A stretch of DNA of 49,528 bases from Rufibacter ruber. GTDB lineage: Bacteria > Bacteroidota > Bacteroidia > Cytophagales > Hymenobacteraceae. The notes below the pieces were generated by a model that was given only the letters and a program-made list of their open reading frames with translations, did no database searches and was not told the DNA's origin. A program made the position numbers and the translations under genes. Within the stretch, counting starts at the first letter, position 1, and each line of letters begins with the position of its first letter. Where the stretch lies: NCBI RefSeq assembly GCF_001647275.1, contig NZ_LRMM01000035.1, forward strand, positions 1 to 49,528, given 5' to 3'. Positions 15,799 through 25,777 of this stretch are shown piece after piece.

Positions 15799-17037
15799 CT
15801 AGACTTCTACCGTAGTTTTAGTATAAAGTCCTTTATCCAATTTGGCGGCCACGGCCTCAAAGGCGGCAATGGTCTCAGCCACATCTTCCAGGGTATGAGA
15901 TGCAGTTGGGATCAAACGCAACATAATCACATCTTTGGGTACCACCGGATACACCACAATTGAACAGAAGATGCTGTAGTTCTCACGCAGGTCCAGCGTA
16001 AGGGAGGTGGCATCTGGAATCTGGCCGTTGAGCAACACCGGAGTCACAGGAGACTCCGTGGTGCCAATGTTGAAGCCTTTCTCCCGCAGCCCAGACTGCA
16101 GGGCGCGCACCACCTTCCAGAGGTTTTCTTTCAACTCTGGCTGGTTACGCAGCAGTTCCAGACGCTTGAGGGCACCCATCACCAGCGGCATAGGCAGGGA
16201 TTTGGCAAAGATCTGCGAGCGCATGTTGTAGCGCAGGTAGTCAATCACGTACTGCTCACCGGCCACAAATGCCCCAATGCTGGCCATTGACTTGGCAAAC
16301 GTAGAGAAATACACGTCAATCCCGTCCTGGATCCCGAGGTGCTCGCCGGTACCGGCACCCGTTTCGCCCATAGTCCCGAAACCGTGGGCGTCATCTACCA
16401 ACAGCCTGAACTGGAATTTCTCTTTCAGGGCCACCACTTCTTTCAGCTTGCCCAGGTTACCGCTCATGCCAAACACGCCCTCTGTGATCACCAGAATTCC
16501 ACCGCCGGTTTCCTGGGTCATTTTAGTGGCGCGCTGCAGTTGCTTCTCCAGGCTTTCCATGTTGTTGTGCGTGTACACAAACCGCTTCCCCTGGTGCAAG
16601 CGCACCCCGTCAATGATGCAGGCGTGAGACTCAGCGTCATACACAATCACATCATGGCGGCTTACGAGTGAATCAATGATAGACACTACCCCTTGGTACC
16701 CAAAGTTCAGCAACAGGGCAGAAGGCTTCTGCACAAACGCTGCCAGCTCATTCTCCAACTGCTCATGGTAGTTGGTGTTCCCAGACATGATGCGTGCCCC
16801 CATGGGCGTAGCCATGCCCCATTGGGCGGCTGCTTCAGCGTCAACTCTTCTAACTTCGGGGTGGTTGGCCAGGCCCAGGTAGTTGTTCAAACTCCACGTT
16901 AAAACTTCTTTTCCCCTGAAAACCATACGCGGCGCAATCTCCCCCTCCAGTTTTGGGAAGGTGAAGTAACCATGGGCATAATGAGAATGGCTGCCAAGCG
17001 GTCCGCGGTTGGCCAAAAACTTTTCAAATAAATCCAC
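15799..17037 (-). CDS. Probable serine palmitoyltransferase (alpha-oxoamine synthase)
   Basis: PLP enzyme of 412 residues, expected to condense serine with palmitoyl-CoA to 3-ketosphinganine, the first step of the sphingolipids typical of many Bacteroidota. Visible features are SLNNYLGLANHPEV, NTNYHEQLE, the cofactor-stacking FGYQG segment, VDDAHGFGTMGETGAGTGEH (about 214-233) and the Schiff-base lysine K249 in STFAKSMASIGAF. The family also includes 2-amino-3-ketobutyrate-CoA ligase and 8-amino-7-oxononanoate synthase. The GAGTGEHLG signature and absence of biotin genes favour the palmitoyltransferase. Divergent from accC. Confidence 0.78.
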   Translation of the reverse strand: MDLFEKFLANRGPLGSHSHYAHGYFTFPKLEGEIAPRMVFRGKEVLTWSLNNYLGLANHPEVRRVDAEAAAQWGMATPMGARIMSGNTNYHEQLENELAAFVQKPSALLLNFGYQGVVSIIDSLVSRHDVIVYDAESHACIIDGVRLHQGKRFVYTHNNMESLEKQLQRATKMTQETGGGILVITEGVFGMSGNLGKLKEVVALKEKFQFRLLVDDAHGFGTMGETGAGTGEHLGIQDGIDVYFSTFAKSMASIGAFVAGEQYVIDYLRYNMRSQIFAKSLPMPLVMGALKRLELLRNQPELKENLWKVVRALQSGLREKGFNIGTTESPVTPVLLNGQIPDATSLTLDLRENYSIFCSIVVYPVVPKDVIMLRLIPTASHTLEDVAETIAAFEAVAAKLDKGLYTKTTVEV

Positions 17038-17193
17038 TTTAGTAAGGTTAAGGCGGTAATAATAAGATGGTCAGAACTTTAAAAGTCTACAAAAATTTCT
17101 TAAAAAGAAACCAGGCAGACGCGCAAATTTACATTGATCTCCTGCAAATACAAAGCCAATCCTTTAGAAGCTAGCTTATTTTAAACCAGTTTT

Positions 17194-17201
17194 TATGTTT
17201 G
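17194..17201 (+). promoter_or_regulatory. Candidate -7 element for accC
   Basis: TATGTTTG matches TAnnTTTG, 47 bp before the preferred accC ATG. An alternative ATG (17195) lies inside this box, which argues against it as a start. No clear -33 element. Confidence 0.45.
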
Positions 17202-17248
17202 CCCTGAATACTGTTTCTTTGGAGTACCAATTGATGAACCTCCGCCAC

Positions 17249-18754
17249 ATGAAAAAAATAAATAAGATTCTGGTTGCCAACAGAGGCGAGATTGCCCTCA
17301 GGGTGATGCGCAGCGCCCGTGAAATGGGGATTAAAACGGTAGCCATTTACTCTGAGGCTGACCGCCAGGCCCTGCATGTACGCTTTGCAGATGAGGCCGT
17401 GTGCGTGGGTCCGCCGGCCTCCAGCGCGTCTTATCTACGGGCTGAGGTAATTCTGGAGACCTGCAAAAGACTGGGCGTAGACGCTGTACACCCCGGTTAC
17501 GGCTTCCTGTCTGAGAATGCGGGCTTTGCCCAGATGGTAGAAGACGCAGGCATCACCTTTATTGGCCCCTCCCCCTACGCTATTGAGCTCATGGGCAGCA
17601 AATTGGCCGCTAAAGCCGCTGTGGCCCAGTATAACATACCCATGGTGCCCGGCACAGAAGGCGCCATCAGTGATGTGGAGGAGGCCAAAAACATAGCCAG
17701 CCAGATTGGGTTCCCAATCCTGATCAAAGCCAGCGCCGGGGGCGGCGGAAAAGGCATGCGCGTGGTAGAGAACGTGGCAGAGTTTGAAGAACAGATGAAA
17801 CTGGCGGTAAGCGAGGCCACCTCCGCCTTCGGCGATGGCTCTGTTTTTATAGAGAAATACATTGGCTCGCCCCGCCATATTGAAATTCAGGTACTTGGCG
17901 ACACCCACGGCAACATAGTGCACTTGTTTGAGCGGGAGTGTTCTATCCAGCGCCGCCACCAGAAAGTGGTGGAGGAAGCCCCTTCAGCTGTTCTCACCCC
18001 GGAGTTGCGCGCTGAGATGGGCCGTTGCGCGGTAGACGTAGCCAAGGCCTGCCAGTACAAAGGGGCCGGTACCGTAGAGTTTCTGCTAGATGAAAACCTG
18101 AACTTCTACTTTCTGGAGATGAATACCCGCCTGCAGGTGGAGCACCCGGTAACGGAGCAGATCACCGGGCTTGACCTGGTGAAGGAGCAAATCAAGATTG
18201 CCCAGGGCGAGCCTCTCTCCTTCTCGCAAGAAGACCTGGCCATTTACGGCCACGCCCTGGAGCTAAGGGTGTACGCTGAAGACCCTGCCAACAACTTCCT
18301 CCCTGACATTGGAACCCTCACCACCTATAAGCGCCCGCAGGGGTTGGGGGTGCGCGTAGATGACGGGTTTGAGGAAGGCATGGAGATCCCCATCTATTAT
18401 GACCCCATGATTGCCAAGCTGGTGACTTTTGGCAAAGACCGGCAGGAGGCCATAGAGAAAATGATCAGAGCCATTGACGAGTACCAGATCACCGGCATTG
18501 AGACAACGCTGCCCTTCGGGAAGTTTGTCATGGAGCATGAGGCCTTCCGGAGCGGGAACTTTGACACCAAATTCATTGAGCGCTATTTCAAAGACCCTTC
18601 AGTCCTGAAAGCAACGCCCTCGCAGGAGGAAGAGGAACTGGCCGCCGTTCTCGCGGCTATCTTTGCCGGCCAGGCCAAAGCAACCACTGGCACAACCCCA
18701 AATGCAGCCCCCGCCTCGGGCGTTTCTGAATGGAGACGGAATAGGTTGAAATAA
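17249..18754 (+). CDS. accC: Biotin carboxylase subunit of acetyl/acyl-CoA carboxylase
   Basis: Carboxylates the biotin of the carrier protein using ATP and bicarbonate, for malonyl-CoA or methylmalonyl-CoA synthesis. The 501-residue protein starts KKINKILVANRGEIALRVMR, then shows HPGYGFLSENA, the ATP-grasp glycine loop KASAGGGGKGMRVV and the catalytic NTRLQVEHPVTE. A C-terminal tail (about 50 residues, Glu/Ala-rich, ending SEWRRNRLK) goes beyond the E. coli enzyme but is common in Bacteroidota paralogues. An upstream in-frame ATG at 17195 is rejected because it falls in a promoter-like box. No carrier or carboxyltransferase gene is adjacent. Confidence 0.92.
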   Translation: MKKINKILVANRGEIALRVMRSAREMGIKTVAIYSEADRQALHVRFADEAVCVGPPASSASYLRAEVILETCKRLGVDAVHPGYGFLSENAGFAQMVEDAGITFIGPSPYAIELMGSKLAAKAAVAQYNIPMVPGTEGAISDVEEAKNIASQIGFPILIKASAGGGGKGMRVVENVAEFEEQMKLAVSEATSAFGDGSVFIEKYIGSPRHIEIQVLGDTHGNIVHLFERECSIQRRHQKVVEEAPSAVLTPELRAEMGRCAVDVAKACQYKGAGTVEFLLDENLNFYFLEMNTRLQVEHPVTEQITGLDLVKEQIKIAQGEPLSFSQEDLAIYGHALELRVYAEDPANNFLPDIGTLTTYKRPQGLGVRVDDGFEEGMEIPIYYDPMIAKLVTFGKDRQEAIEKMIRAIDEYQITGIETTLPFGKFVMEHEAFRSGNFDTKFIERYFKDPSVLKATPSQEEEELAAVLAAIFAGQAKATTGTTPNAAPASGVSEWRRNRLK

Positions 18755-18760
18755 ACACCT

Positions 18761-18805
18761 TTTCTGTTTTTAGCATCATTTTCTGAAAACAGCCCAAAAA
18801 CAGAT
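18761..18805. repeat. Dispersed palindrome
   Basis: Arms TTCTGTTTTTAGCATCATTTT and GAAAACAGCCCAAAAACAGA. The left arm has diverged (AGCATCA instead of GGGCTG). Lies just past the accC stop. Confidence 0.8.
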
Positions 18806-18812
18806 GAGCGTT

Positions 18813-18852
18813 AGCCTTCACAGGTTTTGAAAACCTGTGAGGGCTTTTTATT
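18813..18852 (+). terminator. Intrinsic terminator after accC
   Basis: A 16-bp stem (AGCCTTCACAGGTTTT, partner 18830-18845) with a single-base loop between arms, followed by TTTTT. One T-G pair in the stem. Confidence 0.85.
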
Positions 18853-19283
18853 AGAAGCAGGACTATCTGGAGCACCTGTATTTTCAGAACAGGGTAACTG
18901 ATACAAGTATCCTCTGCCGCGGCTCACCAGACTAGCGCCAAGGAGTGGTTGGAGTCTCCATACTCCCTAATTTCTTCAGGTGGTTCACGGGGTGTCTGGC
19001 CACCCGCCGCACAGTTGGCCATGAGGCATTCGTCTCACGGCTGCATCTCAAAATCATCAACAATCTGCACAGGATCCCGCCGTGTCTTTAGACCTGCGGG
19101 TGTCTGAACCAGTAACTGTAGCCACTGCCAATTGAATCGCGGCTCCCTCACCCTGCCGTCCCTACAGGTGACGGGTATGCCGCAGTTGCGTTTTTGGCTT
19201 GTTTTGGCCAAAACAGGCCAAAAACAGAACTCCCCCGCACCAGGTAAGATGCGAAGGAGATCTTGGGATGAAGGCAGTGAGCA
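18853..19283. other. Intergenic region without recognised genes
   Basis: About 430 bp between accC and the bshB1 end. Apart from a dispersed palindrome at 19187-19228, it contains GC-rich self-complementary patches such as GGAGTGGTTGGAGTCTCC near 18941. No coding sequence or RNA gene was recognised. Confidence 0.5.
19187..19228. repeat. Dispersed palindrome
   Basis: Arms GCGTTTTTGGCTTGTTTTGG and CCAAAACAGGCCAAAAACAG, nearly perfect, with no unpaired loop bases beyond GGCC at the centre. Confidence 0.9.
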
Positions 19284-20017
19284 TTAGATCAGGTCAAACA
19301 AATTCCTCACCCCCAGGTTCCGTTCTTTAGTGAAGCCTTCACCGTAGGTTACGCCTATGGAATGCCCAAACTCCATGGCTCTGGCTTCAATGAACCTAAT
19401 GAAGTCAGGCGAGGAGATATAGGTGGCCGGCTCATCTGAATTCTTGGTGTCTGGGGTATGGAACTGGCTGTTGAACGCGTAGATCGCCTGTACCTTCTTC
19501 TCCCAGTGCGCAGTGATGTCTACCACCAGATCTGGGGCAATGAGCCTGTCCTGAATGTAATGGTACACGGCTTTGGGTCGCCAGGCCTCCTGCTCCCGCC
19601 CGTTCTCATCCTGGGTTTTAATTTGCCTTAGGCCGCCAGGAAGCAGGACTCTGAGACCAGCTGGCTTCCGCGGCCGTGGTCTGGGTGACGGTCATAAATG
19701 GCGTTCATGAGCACAATCTCCGGGCGGTATTTCCGCAGGGCGGCAATTACCTTGCGCTGGTGGGCTTCGTCGTTCCGGAAAAATCCATCAGCTAAGCCCA
19801 GATTCTCCCGCGCATCCAGCCCCAAAATCTGGGTAGACGCCTCAGATTCCCGAGCGCGGGTCTCGGGGGTGCCCCGGGTGCCCAGCTCGCCGCGCGTTAA
19901 ATCTACAATGCCAACCTTCTTGCCTTGGGCTTTGTGCGCCAGCAGGGTTCCTACACAACCTAATTCTGCGTCATCTGGGTGCGAGGCAAATGCTAAAATG
20001 TCAAGTTTCATGGACAA
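19284..20017 (-). pseudogene. bshB1: Bacillithiol biosynthesis deacetylase, frameshifted
   Basis: A PIG-L family zinc deacetylase that removes acetyl from GlcNAc-malate in bacillithiol synthesis. The first part (20017-19628, 129 residues) has the zinc motif AFASHPDDAELGC and DRHPDHGRGSQLVSESCFLA, then hits TAA. The second part continues in another frame as LRQIKTQDENGREQEAWRPK, then AVYHYIQDRLIAPDLVVDI, and on to the usual end VRNLFDLI (19284). One missing base near 19629-19634 explains it. No slippery heptamer is evident. It is either a real lesion or an assembly error; both halves are otherwise intact. It follows the M23 gene by two bases. Confidence 0.88.
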
Positions 20018-20019
20018 GG

Positions 20020-21066
20020 TTATTTGATGCGCAGCCTTCGGCCTAATTTTAAGGTAGTTCTGGTGGTGATGCGGTTCAGGCGGGTGATCTGGGAAACTGA
20101 CACGCCATACTTGCGGGCAATGCTGCCCAGCACGTCTCCGCTTCTCACCGTATGGTACACGGTCCTTCTTGCCCGGCTGGCTGATGAGGAACCTTTTTTC
20201 TTTGCCCGGTTGTAATAATTGAACAGCGCCGATGTCACCTGGAAGCTCTCCCCTTTCAGAAGATAGTCTGGGAAGTCGTACAGTTCCTCCGGGTCAATGG
20301 GGTTGCCTTCATAGCGCACCTCATAATGCAGGTGCGGACCCGAGCTGCGTCCGGTGCTTCCGCCCCAGCCAATCAGCTCCCCCGCTTTCACATACTGGCC
20401 AACTTTGGCTACCGGTTTGCTCAGGTGGCCGTACAGCGTCTCCAGGCCGTTTACGTGGCGCACCACCAAGTAATTGCCGTAGCCGCCGCCGTCCCATTTG
20501 GAGATTCTGATAACACCGTCAAACGCGGCTTTCACTGAGTCGCCGGTATCCAGGTCCAGGTCAGTGCCGTAATGCCAGCGGTAGCCCCTGAACCCGAAAT
20601 CTGAGGTAATGGGGGTTTTCACCAGTGGCATCTTGTACGGGTGGTTTTCATCAAAGAGCTTGAGGTCAATGGTGTCTTTGATCTGGCGCCCGTCTTTGCG
20701 GTACGGGTTAATGTTGTGCGTGTCCCAGATGGCGTAGTAGCCGGCAATCTTCACCCATACACTGTCATCCATCTGTATCTCCTCAGACATCTCCACAATG
20801 CTTTGCTCCCCCAGGTCAAGGGAGCTGGTGTCTTCGCTTACAATAGAGAGCTTTTTAATTGGGCTGAAGGCGCCACGGCTCTTTGGGTCCCCGTCCTGAA
20901 TCTCCTCGTGCTTGATCAGCACGGTGGTGTCAGGCTTCACGTATTTGATTTTGGGGGCTTTTACTTTGAACAGGTCTTTTTTCGCCTTCTTCTGCGCCTG
21001 TGCCGTAAACCCCAACAGGGTACAGATGCAAAGCAGAAGAAAGAAAGTTATTTTTTTCAGCAGCAT
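20020..21066 (-). CDS. M23 peptidase with C-terminal LysM domain
   Basis: 348 residues. Signal peptide (about 1-24, ending GFTAQAQ), a Lys-rich N-terminal region, the LytM/M23 domain (zinc ligands in RGYRWHYGTDLDLD and SGPHLHYEV; glycine-rich GDSVKAAFDGVIRISKWDGG) and a LysM domain at about 300-348 (YHTVRSGDVLGSIARKYGVS). It probably cuts peptidoglycan cross-links or activates amidases in the periplasm. All expected HxxxD and HxH residues are present, so it should be catalytic. The bshB1 start follows the stop by two bases, suggesting one transcript. Confidence 0.92.
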   Translation of the reverse strand: MLLKKITFFLLLCICTLLGFTAQAQKKAKKDLFKVKAPKIKYVKPDTTVLIKHEEIQDGDPKSRGAFSPIKKLSIVSEDTSSLDLGEQSIVEMSEEIQMDDSVWVKIAGYYAIWDTHNINPYRKDGRQIKDTIDLKLFDENHPYKMPLVKTPITSDFGFRGYRWHYGTDLDLDTGDSVKAAFDGVIRISKWDGGGYGNYLVVRHVNGLETLYGHLSKPVAKVGQYVKAGELIGWGGSTGRSSGPHLHYEVRYEGNPIDPEELYDFPDYLLKGESFQVTSALFNYYNRAKKKGSSSASRARRTVYHTVRSGDVLGSIARKYGVSVSQITRLNRITTRTTLKLGRRLRIK

Positions 21067-21119
21067 TTAATCTGATTAATCACCAACGCCTGGTGCGGTC
21101 CAGACTCGGTTTTAAAACT

Positions 21120-21168
21120 GAACAAGCCGTCATTTTATTGCCTTGGGCAGTTGAATGGCGGCTTGTTC
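21120..21168 (-). terminator. Hairpin after trxB, probable terminator
   Basis: AACAAGCCGTCATT (21121-21134) pairs with AATGGCGGCTTGTT (21155-21168) with one mismatch on the plus strand (G-U on the minus transcript) and a 20-base loop. On the minus strand it is followed by CAGTTTTAAAA, so the T-tail is weak. Confidence 0.6.
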
Positions 21169-21179
21169 TTCTACATTTC

Positions 21180-22124
21180 TTAATGCACCTCCATTGAGGC
21201 CAGGTACCGTTCAGCGTCCAGGGCGGCCATACAGCCGGTGCCGGCGGCGGTCACGGCCTGCCGGTACACGTTGTCCTGCACATCGCCGCAGGCGAACACG
21301 CCATCAACATTGGTTTTAGAGGTACCCGGTATGGTTTTCAGGTAACCGCTGGCGTCATGCTCCAGGTAAGGCTGGAAGATCTTTGAGTTTGGCTCATGGC
21401 CTATGGCCACAAAGAACCCTTTCACGGCAATCTCCCTGGTTTCACCGGTGTTGGTGTCTTTCAGGCGAACCCCTTCCACGCCATGCTCGCCCAGAATCTC
21501 ATCTGTGATGCTGTTCCAGAGGATTTCAATGTTGGGCGTATTTTTAACACGGTTCTGCATGATGGTAGAGGCGCGCATCTCATCACGGCGTACAATCATG
21601 TACACTTTGGAGCACAGGTTAGAAAGGTAATGGGCTTCTTCGCAGGCGGTGTCACCGGCGCCTACAATGGCCACTTCCTGGCCGCGGTAGAAGAACCCGT
21701 CACATACGGCGCACGCCGAAACCCCGCTCCCGTTCAGGCGCGCCTCTGACTCCAGCCCCAGCCATTTGGCAGACGCCCCGGTGGCAATGATCACGGTGTC
21801 GGCTTCAATGGTTTTCTGCTCATCTATGGTTACTTTGTGCGGCTTGCCTGAGAAATCTACGCTGGTGGCAATGCCGTAGCGTATATCTGCCCCGAAGCGC
21901 TCAGCCTGCTGCTTGAAATCTTCCATCATTTGCGGGCCATTCACGCCCTGCGGATATCCTGGGTAGTTCTCTACATCATTGGTAATGGTCAGCTGACCAC
22001 CGGGTTGCAGGCCTTGGTACATCACCGGCTTCAGTCCGGCACGGGAGGCATAAATGGCGGCCGTGTATCCGGCGGGGCCGGAACCTATAATTAAACACTT
22101 CACGCGCTCATTCTGATTTTCCAT
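21180..22124 (-). CDS. trxB: Thioredoxin-disulfide reductase
   Basis: NADPH-dependent flavoenzyme reducing thioredoxin. 314 residues with FAD-binding IIGSGPAGYTAAIYASRAGL (about 12-31), redox centre C138-A-V-C141 (SACAVCDGFF), NADP-binding VAIVGAGDTACEEAHYLSNL and the final FAD motif GVFACGDVQD. Standard length. Monocistronic by appearance, with hairpins on the downstream side. Confidence 0.96.
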   Translation of the reverse strand: MENQNERVKCLIIGSGPAGYTAAIYASRAGLKPVMYQGLQPGGQLTITNDVENYPGYPQGVNGPQMMEDFKQQAERFGADIRYGIATSVDFSGKPHKVTIDEQKTIEADTVIIATGASAKWLGLESEARLNGSGVSACAVCDGFFYRGQEVAIVGAGDTACEEAHYLSNLCSKVYMIVRRDEMRASTIMQNRVKNTPNIEILWNSITDEILGEHGVEGVRLKDTNTGETREIAVKGFFVAIGHEPNSKIFQPYLEHDASGYLKTIPGTSKTNVDGVFACGDVQDNVYRQAVTAAGTGCMAALDAERYLASMEVH

Positions 22125-22340
22125 ATATCAAGTAAGATTTTGGGAGTGCAATATTACAAATAAATTCATTGACCTGGGCGGATGAGGGCTGACCGGTGCA
22201 GGTGCTTTCCCGCAGGCAACCACTGCCACGGCGTTTGCCACAGGATTTGAGTCTGTTTCTGTTTGAAGTAAAAAGATTCTGGCGCTTTGATAAATATGTC
22301 TGTACAACCAGAAAAACTGGCCAGCTGCTAGTTTTATATT

Positions 22341-22382
22341 ATCTGTTTTCGCCTGTTTTGGCCAAAACAGGCCGAAAACAAA
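22341..22382. repeat. Dispersed palindrome
   Basis: Arms TCTGTTTTCGCCTGTTTTGG and CCAAAACAGGCCGAAAACA. It abuts the rpoD terminator, mirroring the arrangement seen after tyrS. Confidence 0.92.
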
Positions 22383-22411
22383 AAAGCCCTGGTGGTTCAC
22401 CAAGGCTTTTT
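22381..22411 (-). terminator. Intrinsic terminator after rpoD
   Basis: AAAAAGCCCTGGTG and CACCAAGGCTTTTT pair with one wobble around a three-base loop. On the minus strand the stem ends in TTTTT running into the adjoining palindrome. Confidence 0.85.
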
Positions 22412-22426
22412 AAAGGTAAGTATAGA

Positions 22427-23290
22427 CTAACCCAAATACGGTTTCAATGCTTTGCTGCGGGACGTATGACGTAACCGGCGAATAGCTTTTTCTTTGATCT
22501 GGCGCACGCGCTCACGGGTCAGGTTGAATTTCTCACCAATTTCTTCCAAGGTCAGGGAATGCTCTCCGTTCAACCCGAAGTAAAGGGTAATCACATCTGC
22601 TTCCCGCTTAGTCAAGGTAGAAAGGGCACGCTGCACTTCTTTGCGCAGGGAGTCGTTCATCAGGCCTGTATCCGGTGATTCTTCGTCTTCGTTTTCCAGC
22701 ACGTCCAGCAGGCGGTTTTCTTCGCCTTGCACGAAAGGCGCATCTACTGACACGTGGCGGCCGGAGATTTTCAGGGTGTCTACCACTTCAGCGGTGGTCA
22801 ACTCCAATACTTCGGCAATCTCTTCTGGTGACGGCTCGCGCTCAAACTTCTGCTCCAGCTCAGAGAAAGACTTGGAGATTTTGTTCAAAGAACCTACGCG
22901 GTTCAACGGCAGACGCACAATTCTTGACTGCTCGGCCAAGGCCTGCAGAATAGACTGACGAATCCACCAAACGGCGTAAGAGATAAATTTAAAACCACGG
23001 GTTTCGTCAAAACGCTTAGCAGCTTTGATCAAGCCCAGGTTGCCTTCATTGATCAAGTCACCTAAGGAAAGCCCCTGGTTCTGGTACTGCTTGGCCACCG
23101 ACACCACGAAGCGCAGGTTGGCCTTGGTTAATTTTTCGAGGGCGAACTGGTCGCCTTCACGTATGCGCTGGGCAAGCGTTACCTCCTCGTCTGGGGTGAG
23201 CAGGTCTACCTTACCAATCTCCTGTAAATACTTGTCAAGGGACTGGCTTTCACGGTTGGTAATCTGCTTGCTTATTTTCAGCTGTCTCAT
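22427..23290 (-). CDS. rpoD: Primary RNA polymerase sigma factor (RpoD/SigA)
   Basis: 287 residues, the short Bacteroidota form with no region 1.1. Region 1.2 ([20 protein letters not shown]), region 2 with the melting segment [17 protein letters not shown], region 3, and region 4 with the helix-turn-helix [19 protein letters not shown] are all visible. It directs transcription from TTTG/TAnnTTTG promoters such as those noted here for rpsO and the tRNA gene. Standalone gene with its own terminator. Confidence 0.96.
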   Translation of the reverse strand: MRQLKISKQITNRESQSLDKYLQEIGKVDLLTPDEEVTLAQRIREGDQFALEKLTKANLRFVVSVAKQYQNQGLSLGDLINEGNLGLIKAAKRFDETRGFKFISYAVWWIRQSILQALAEQSRIVRLPLNRVGSLNKISKSFSELEQKFEREPSPEEIAEVLELTTAEVVDTLKISGRHVSVDAPFVQGEENRLLDVLENEDEESPDTGLMNDSLRKEVQRALSTLTKREADVITLYFGLNGEHSLTLEEIGEKFNLTRERVRQIKEKAIRRLRHTSRSKALKPYLG

Positions 23291-23394
23291 TGGAGTGTAT
23301 GTCTAACTATGTGTATCTGTGTAAGTAGGTCTGGTGGGATAACACCTTCCCCGGCTCCAAAAGTTCTCATTTAATGAAAACGCGCGCCAACTCC

Positions 23395-23434
23395 TTCTGT
23401 TTCTGGCCTTATTTTTCAAAAATAGCCTCAAAAC
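23395..23434. repeat. Dispersed palindrome, degenerate
   Basis: TTCTGTTTCTGGCCTTATTTTT and AAAAATAGCCTCAAAACC, recognisable but eroded. It overlaps the left arm of the pnp terminator-like hairpin. Confidence 0.7.
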
Positions 23435-23475
23435 CCAGCCAGTCCTTTTCTCATGAAACGGGTTTGGCTGGGTTT
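23431..23475 (-). terminator. Terminator-like hairpin after pnp
   Basis: AAACCCAGCCA (23431-23441) and TGGCTGGGTTT (23465-23475) form an 11-bp stem with a 23-base loop. On the minus strand it is followed by TGAGG, so the T-tail is only the TTTT in the arm itself. Confidence 0.6.
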
Positions 23476-23489
23476 AGATGTATAAAAGG

Positions 23490-25640
23490 CTATTCGTTGC
23501 CAGTTGCCGCCTCTTTGCGCTCAGGCTTAGGCAACAAGGCTTTGCGGGAAAGCTTGAACTTACCGGTCTTAGGGTCAATGTCAACCAGTTTCACCTGGAT
23601 TTCCTCACCCAGTTCCAACACGCCTTCCATGCTTTCAAGACGCTCCCACTTCACTTCAGAGATGTGCAGCAAACCGTCTTTACCGGCCATGAACTCCACA
23701 AACGCGCCATACGGCTGAATTGATTTCACTTTACCAGTGTACACCTCGCCCACTTCTGGCACGGCCACAATGGCTTTGATTTTAGAAACCGCCTGCTGCA
23801 TTGACTCCTGGCTGGTGGCGAACACGTTCACATAGCCTTTGTCATTCTTCTCCTCAATCTGGATAGTGGCACCAGAGTCACGCTGAATCTGCTGGATCAC
23901 TTTACCGCCTGGCCCAATCACCGCACCAATGAATTCTTTGTCAATGATGATGTTCTGAGAACGCGGTGTATGTGGCTTAAAGTCTGCGTTAGGCTGCGCG
24001 ATGGTTTTGTTCATCTCACCCAAGATGTGCAGACGTCCGTTTTTAGCCTGTGCCAGTGCCTGACCCAGGATTTCAAACGAAAGGCCTTTCACCTTGATGT
24101 CCATCTGGCAAGCGGTGATTCCTTTTGAGGTACCGGTTACTTTAAAGTCCATGTCACCCAGGTGGTCTTCATCACCCAAGATGTCAGAAAGAACCGCAAA
24201 GTTGCCAGTCTCCTCGTCCATGATCAAGCCCATGGCAATACCAGAAACCGGTGCTTTGATTTGGATACCGGCATCCATCAACGCCAAGGTTCCGGCACAT
24301 ACGGTAGCCATAGAAGAAGAACCGTTTGACTCCAGAATATCAGAAACAATCCGGATGGTGTAGGGGTTTTCATCTTCCGGGGGCAATACTTTCTTCAAAG
24401 AACGCATGGCCAGGTTCCCGTGCCCAACCTCCCTGCGGCCAGTGCCGCGCATAGGCTTCGCCTCACCGGTAGAGAACGGAGGGAAGTTGTAGTGCAGCAT
24501 GAATTTGTTGTAGCCAGAGAACATGGCCCCGTCAATCATCTGCTCATCTAATTTGGTTCCCAGCGTAACGGTGGTCAAAGACTGAGTTTCACCGCGGGTG
24601 AAGATGGCTGAACCGTGCGCAGAAGGCAGGTAATTCACTTCTGACCAGATAGGTCTGATCTCATCCAGGGCCCGGCCATCCAGACGGCGGCGCTCTTTCA
24701 GCACCACATCACGAACGGCCTCTTTCTCAGCATCATGGAAATACTTTCCAATTAAGGCTGAATCATAGGTATGATCTTCCGGAAGGGAAGCCACAAATTC
24801 TTCTTTGATGGCTTTGAAGGCGTCTTTGCGCTGAGCTTTTACATTGTTACCAGAGGCAGCAACGGCATACGCTTTCTCATACACTGCTTTGAAGATACGC
24901 TCTTTCAGCTCCAGGTCATTTGTCTCATGGCTGTAGGTACGCTTGGTGGTATTACCCACTTCCTGGGCCAGCTCCACCTGCGCCTGCACCTGGCCTTTGA
25001 TGGCCTCATGCGCTACGCGAATGGCCTCCAGCATGTCTTCTTCAGATACTTCGCTCATTTCGCCTTCTACCATGGCTACGCTGTCAGCAGAACCACCCAC
25101 TATCAGGTCAATATCAGCACGGCCCAGGTCAGACAACAAGGGGTTGATCTGGAACTGGCCGTCAATGCGGGCCACGCGCACTTCAGAGATAGGGCCGTTA
25201 AACGGAATATCAGAAACCGAGATGGCGGCAGAAGCAGCCAGGGCGGCTAACGCATCTGGCAGGATTTCAGAGTCGGCCGAGATCAGGTTGATGATCACCT
25301 GCGTCTCAGCATGGTAGTCATCTGGGAACATAGGCCGCAGAATACGGTCAACCAGGCGGCTGATCAATACTTCATAGTCAGAAAGGCGGGCTTCTCTTTT
25401 CAGGAAACCGCCCGGTATTTTACCGGAAGAGGCAAATTTTTCCTGATAGTCAACTGAAAGAGGAAGGAAGTCAACCCCTTCGCGGGCTTCTTTGTTAGAA
25501 ACCACAGTGGCCAACAGCATGGCGTTTCCGCATTTCACTACCACAGAACCGTCAGCCTGTTTGGCAAGCTTGCCGGTTTCAATGGTAATATCACGGCCAT
25601 TGGCCATGCGGATGGTTTTATTTATAGCGTTGTATGACAT
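23490..25640 (-). CDS. pnp: Polyribonucleotide nucleotidyltransferase (PNPase)
   Basis: Phosphorolytic 3'-5' exoribonuclease. 716 residues from the ATG at 25640; a TTG at 25661 would add seven residues and is less likely. Two RNase PH domains are seen (N-terminal [20 protein letters not shown]; second with [15 protein letters not shown] and the catalytic-site-like [16 protein letters not shown]), then a KH domain ([15 protein letters not shown]) and an S1 domain ([20 protein letters not shown]). Complete. Downstream of rpsO on the same strand, but rpsO has its own terminator. Confidence 0.96.
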   Translation of the reverse strand: MSYNAINKTIRMANGRDITIETGKLAKQADGSVVVKCGNAMLLATVVSNKEAREGVDFLPLSVDYQEKFASSGKIPGGFLKREARLSDYEVLISRLVDRILRPMFPDDYHAETQVIINLISADSEILPDALAALAASAAISVSDIPFNGPISEVRVARIDGQFQINPLLSDLGRADIDLIVGGSADSVAMVEGEMSEVSEEDMLEAIRVAHEAIKGQVQAQVELAQEVGNTTKRTYSHETNDLELKERIFKAVYEKAYAVAASGNNVKAQRKDAFKAIKEEFVASLPEDHTYDSALIGKYFHDAEKEAVRDVVLKERRRLDGRALDEIRPIWSEVNYLPSAHGSAIFTRGETQSLTTVTLGTKLDEQMIDGAMFSGYNKFMLHYNFPPFSTGEAKPMRGTGRREVGHGNLAMRSLKKVLPPEDENPYTIRIVSDILESNGSSSMATVCAGTLALMDAGIQIKAPVSGIAMGLIMDEETGNFAVLSDILGDEDHLGDMDFKVTGTSKGITACQMDIKVKGLSFEILGQALAQAKNGRLHILGEMNKTIAQPNADFKPHTPRSQNIIIDKEFIGAVIGPGGKVIQQIQRDSGATIQIEEKNDKGYVNVFATSQESMQQAVSKIKAIVAVPEVGEVYTGKVKSIQPYGAFVEFMAGKDGLLHISEVKWERLESMEGVLELGEEIQVKLVDIDPKTGKFKLSRKALLPKPERKEAATGNE

Positions 25641-25730
25641 CGGTCTTGATATAAGATGCAATCAAAGTAAAAGGCACCCAGAGGCAGAGAGCCAAGGGCG
25701 CTTAAAAGAAGGGAAAGCAAAGGCAATAAA

Positions 25731-25771
25731 AAAGATTAGGGAATCCCGTTAATGAATTCCCTAATCCTTTA
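25731..25771 (-). terminator. Intrinsic terminator after rpsO
   Basis: GATTAGGGAAT (25734-25744) and ATTCCCTAATC (25756-25766) pair perfectly. On the minus strand the stem is followed by TTTTTTATT. Confidence 0.88.
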
Positions 25772-25777
25772 TAGATG

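Noticed and set aside
19569-19640. Programmed frameshifting in bshB1
   Set aside because: No slippery heptamer or downstream pseudoknot is evident. A simple one-base deletion (real or technical) is the more economical reading.
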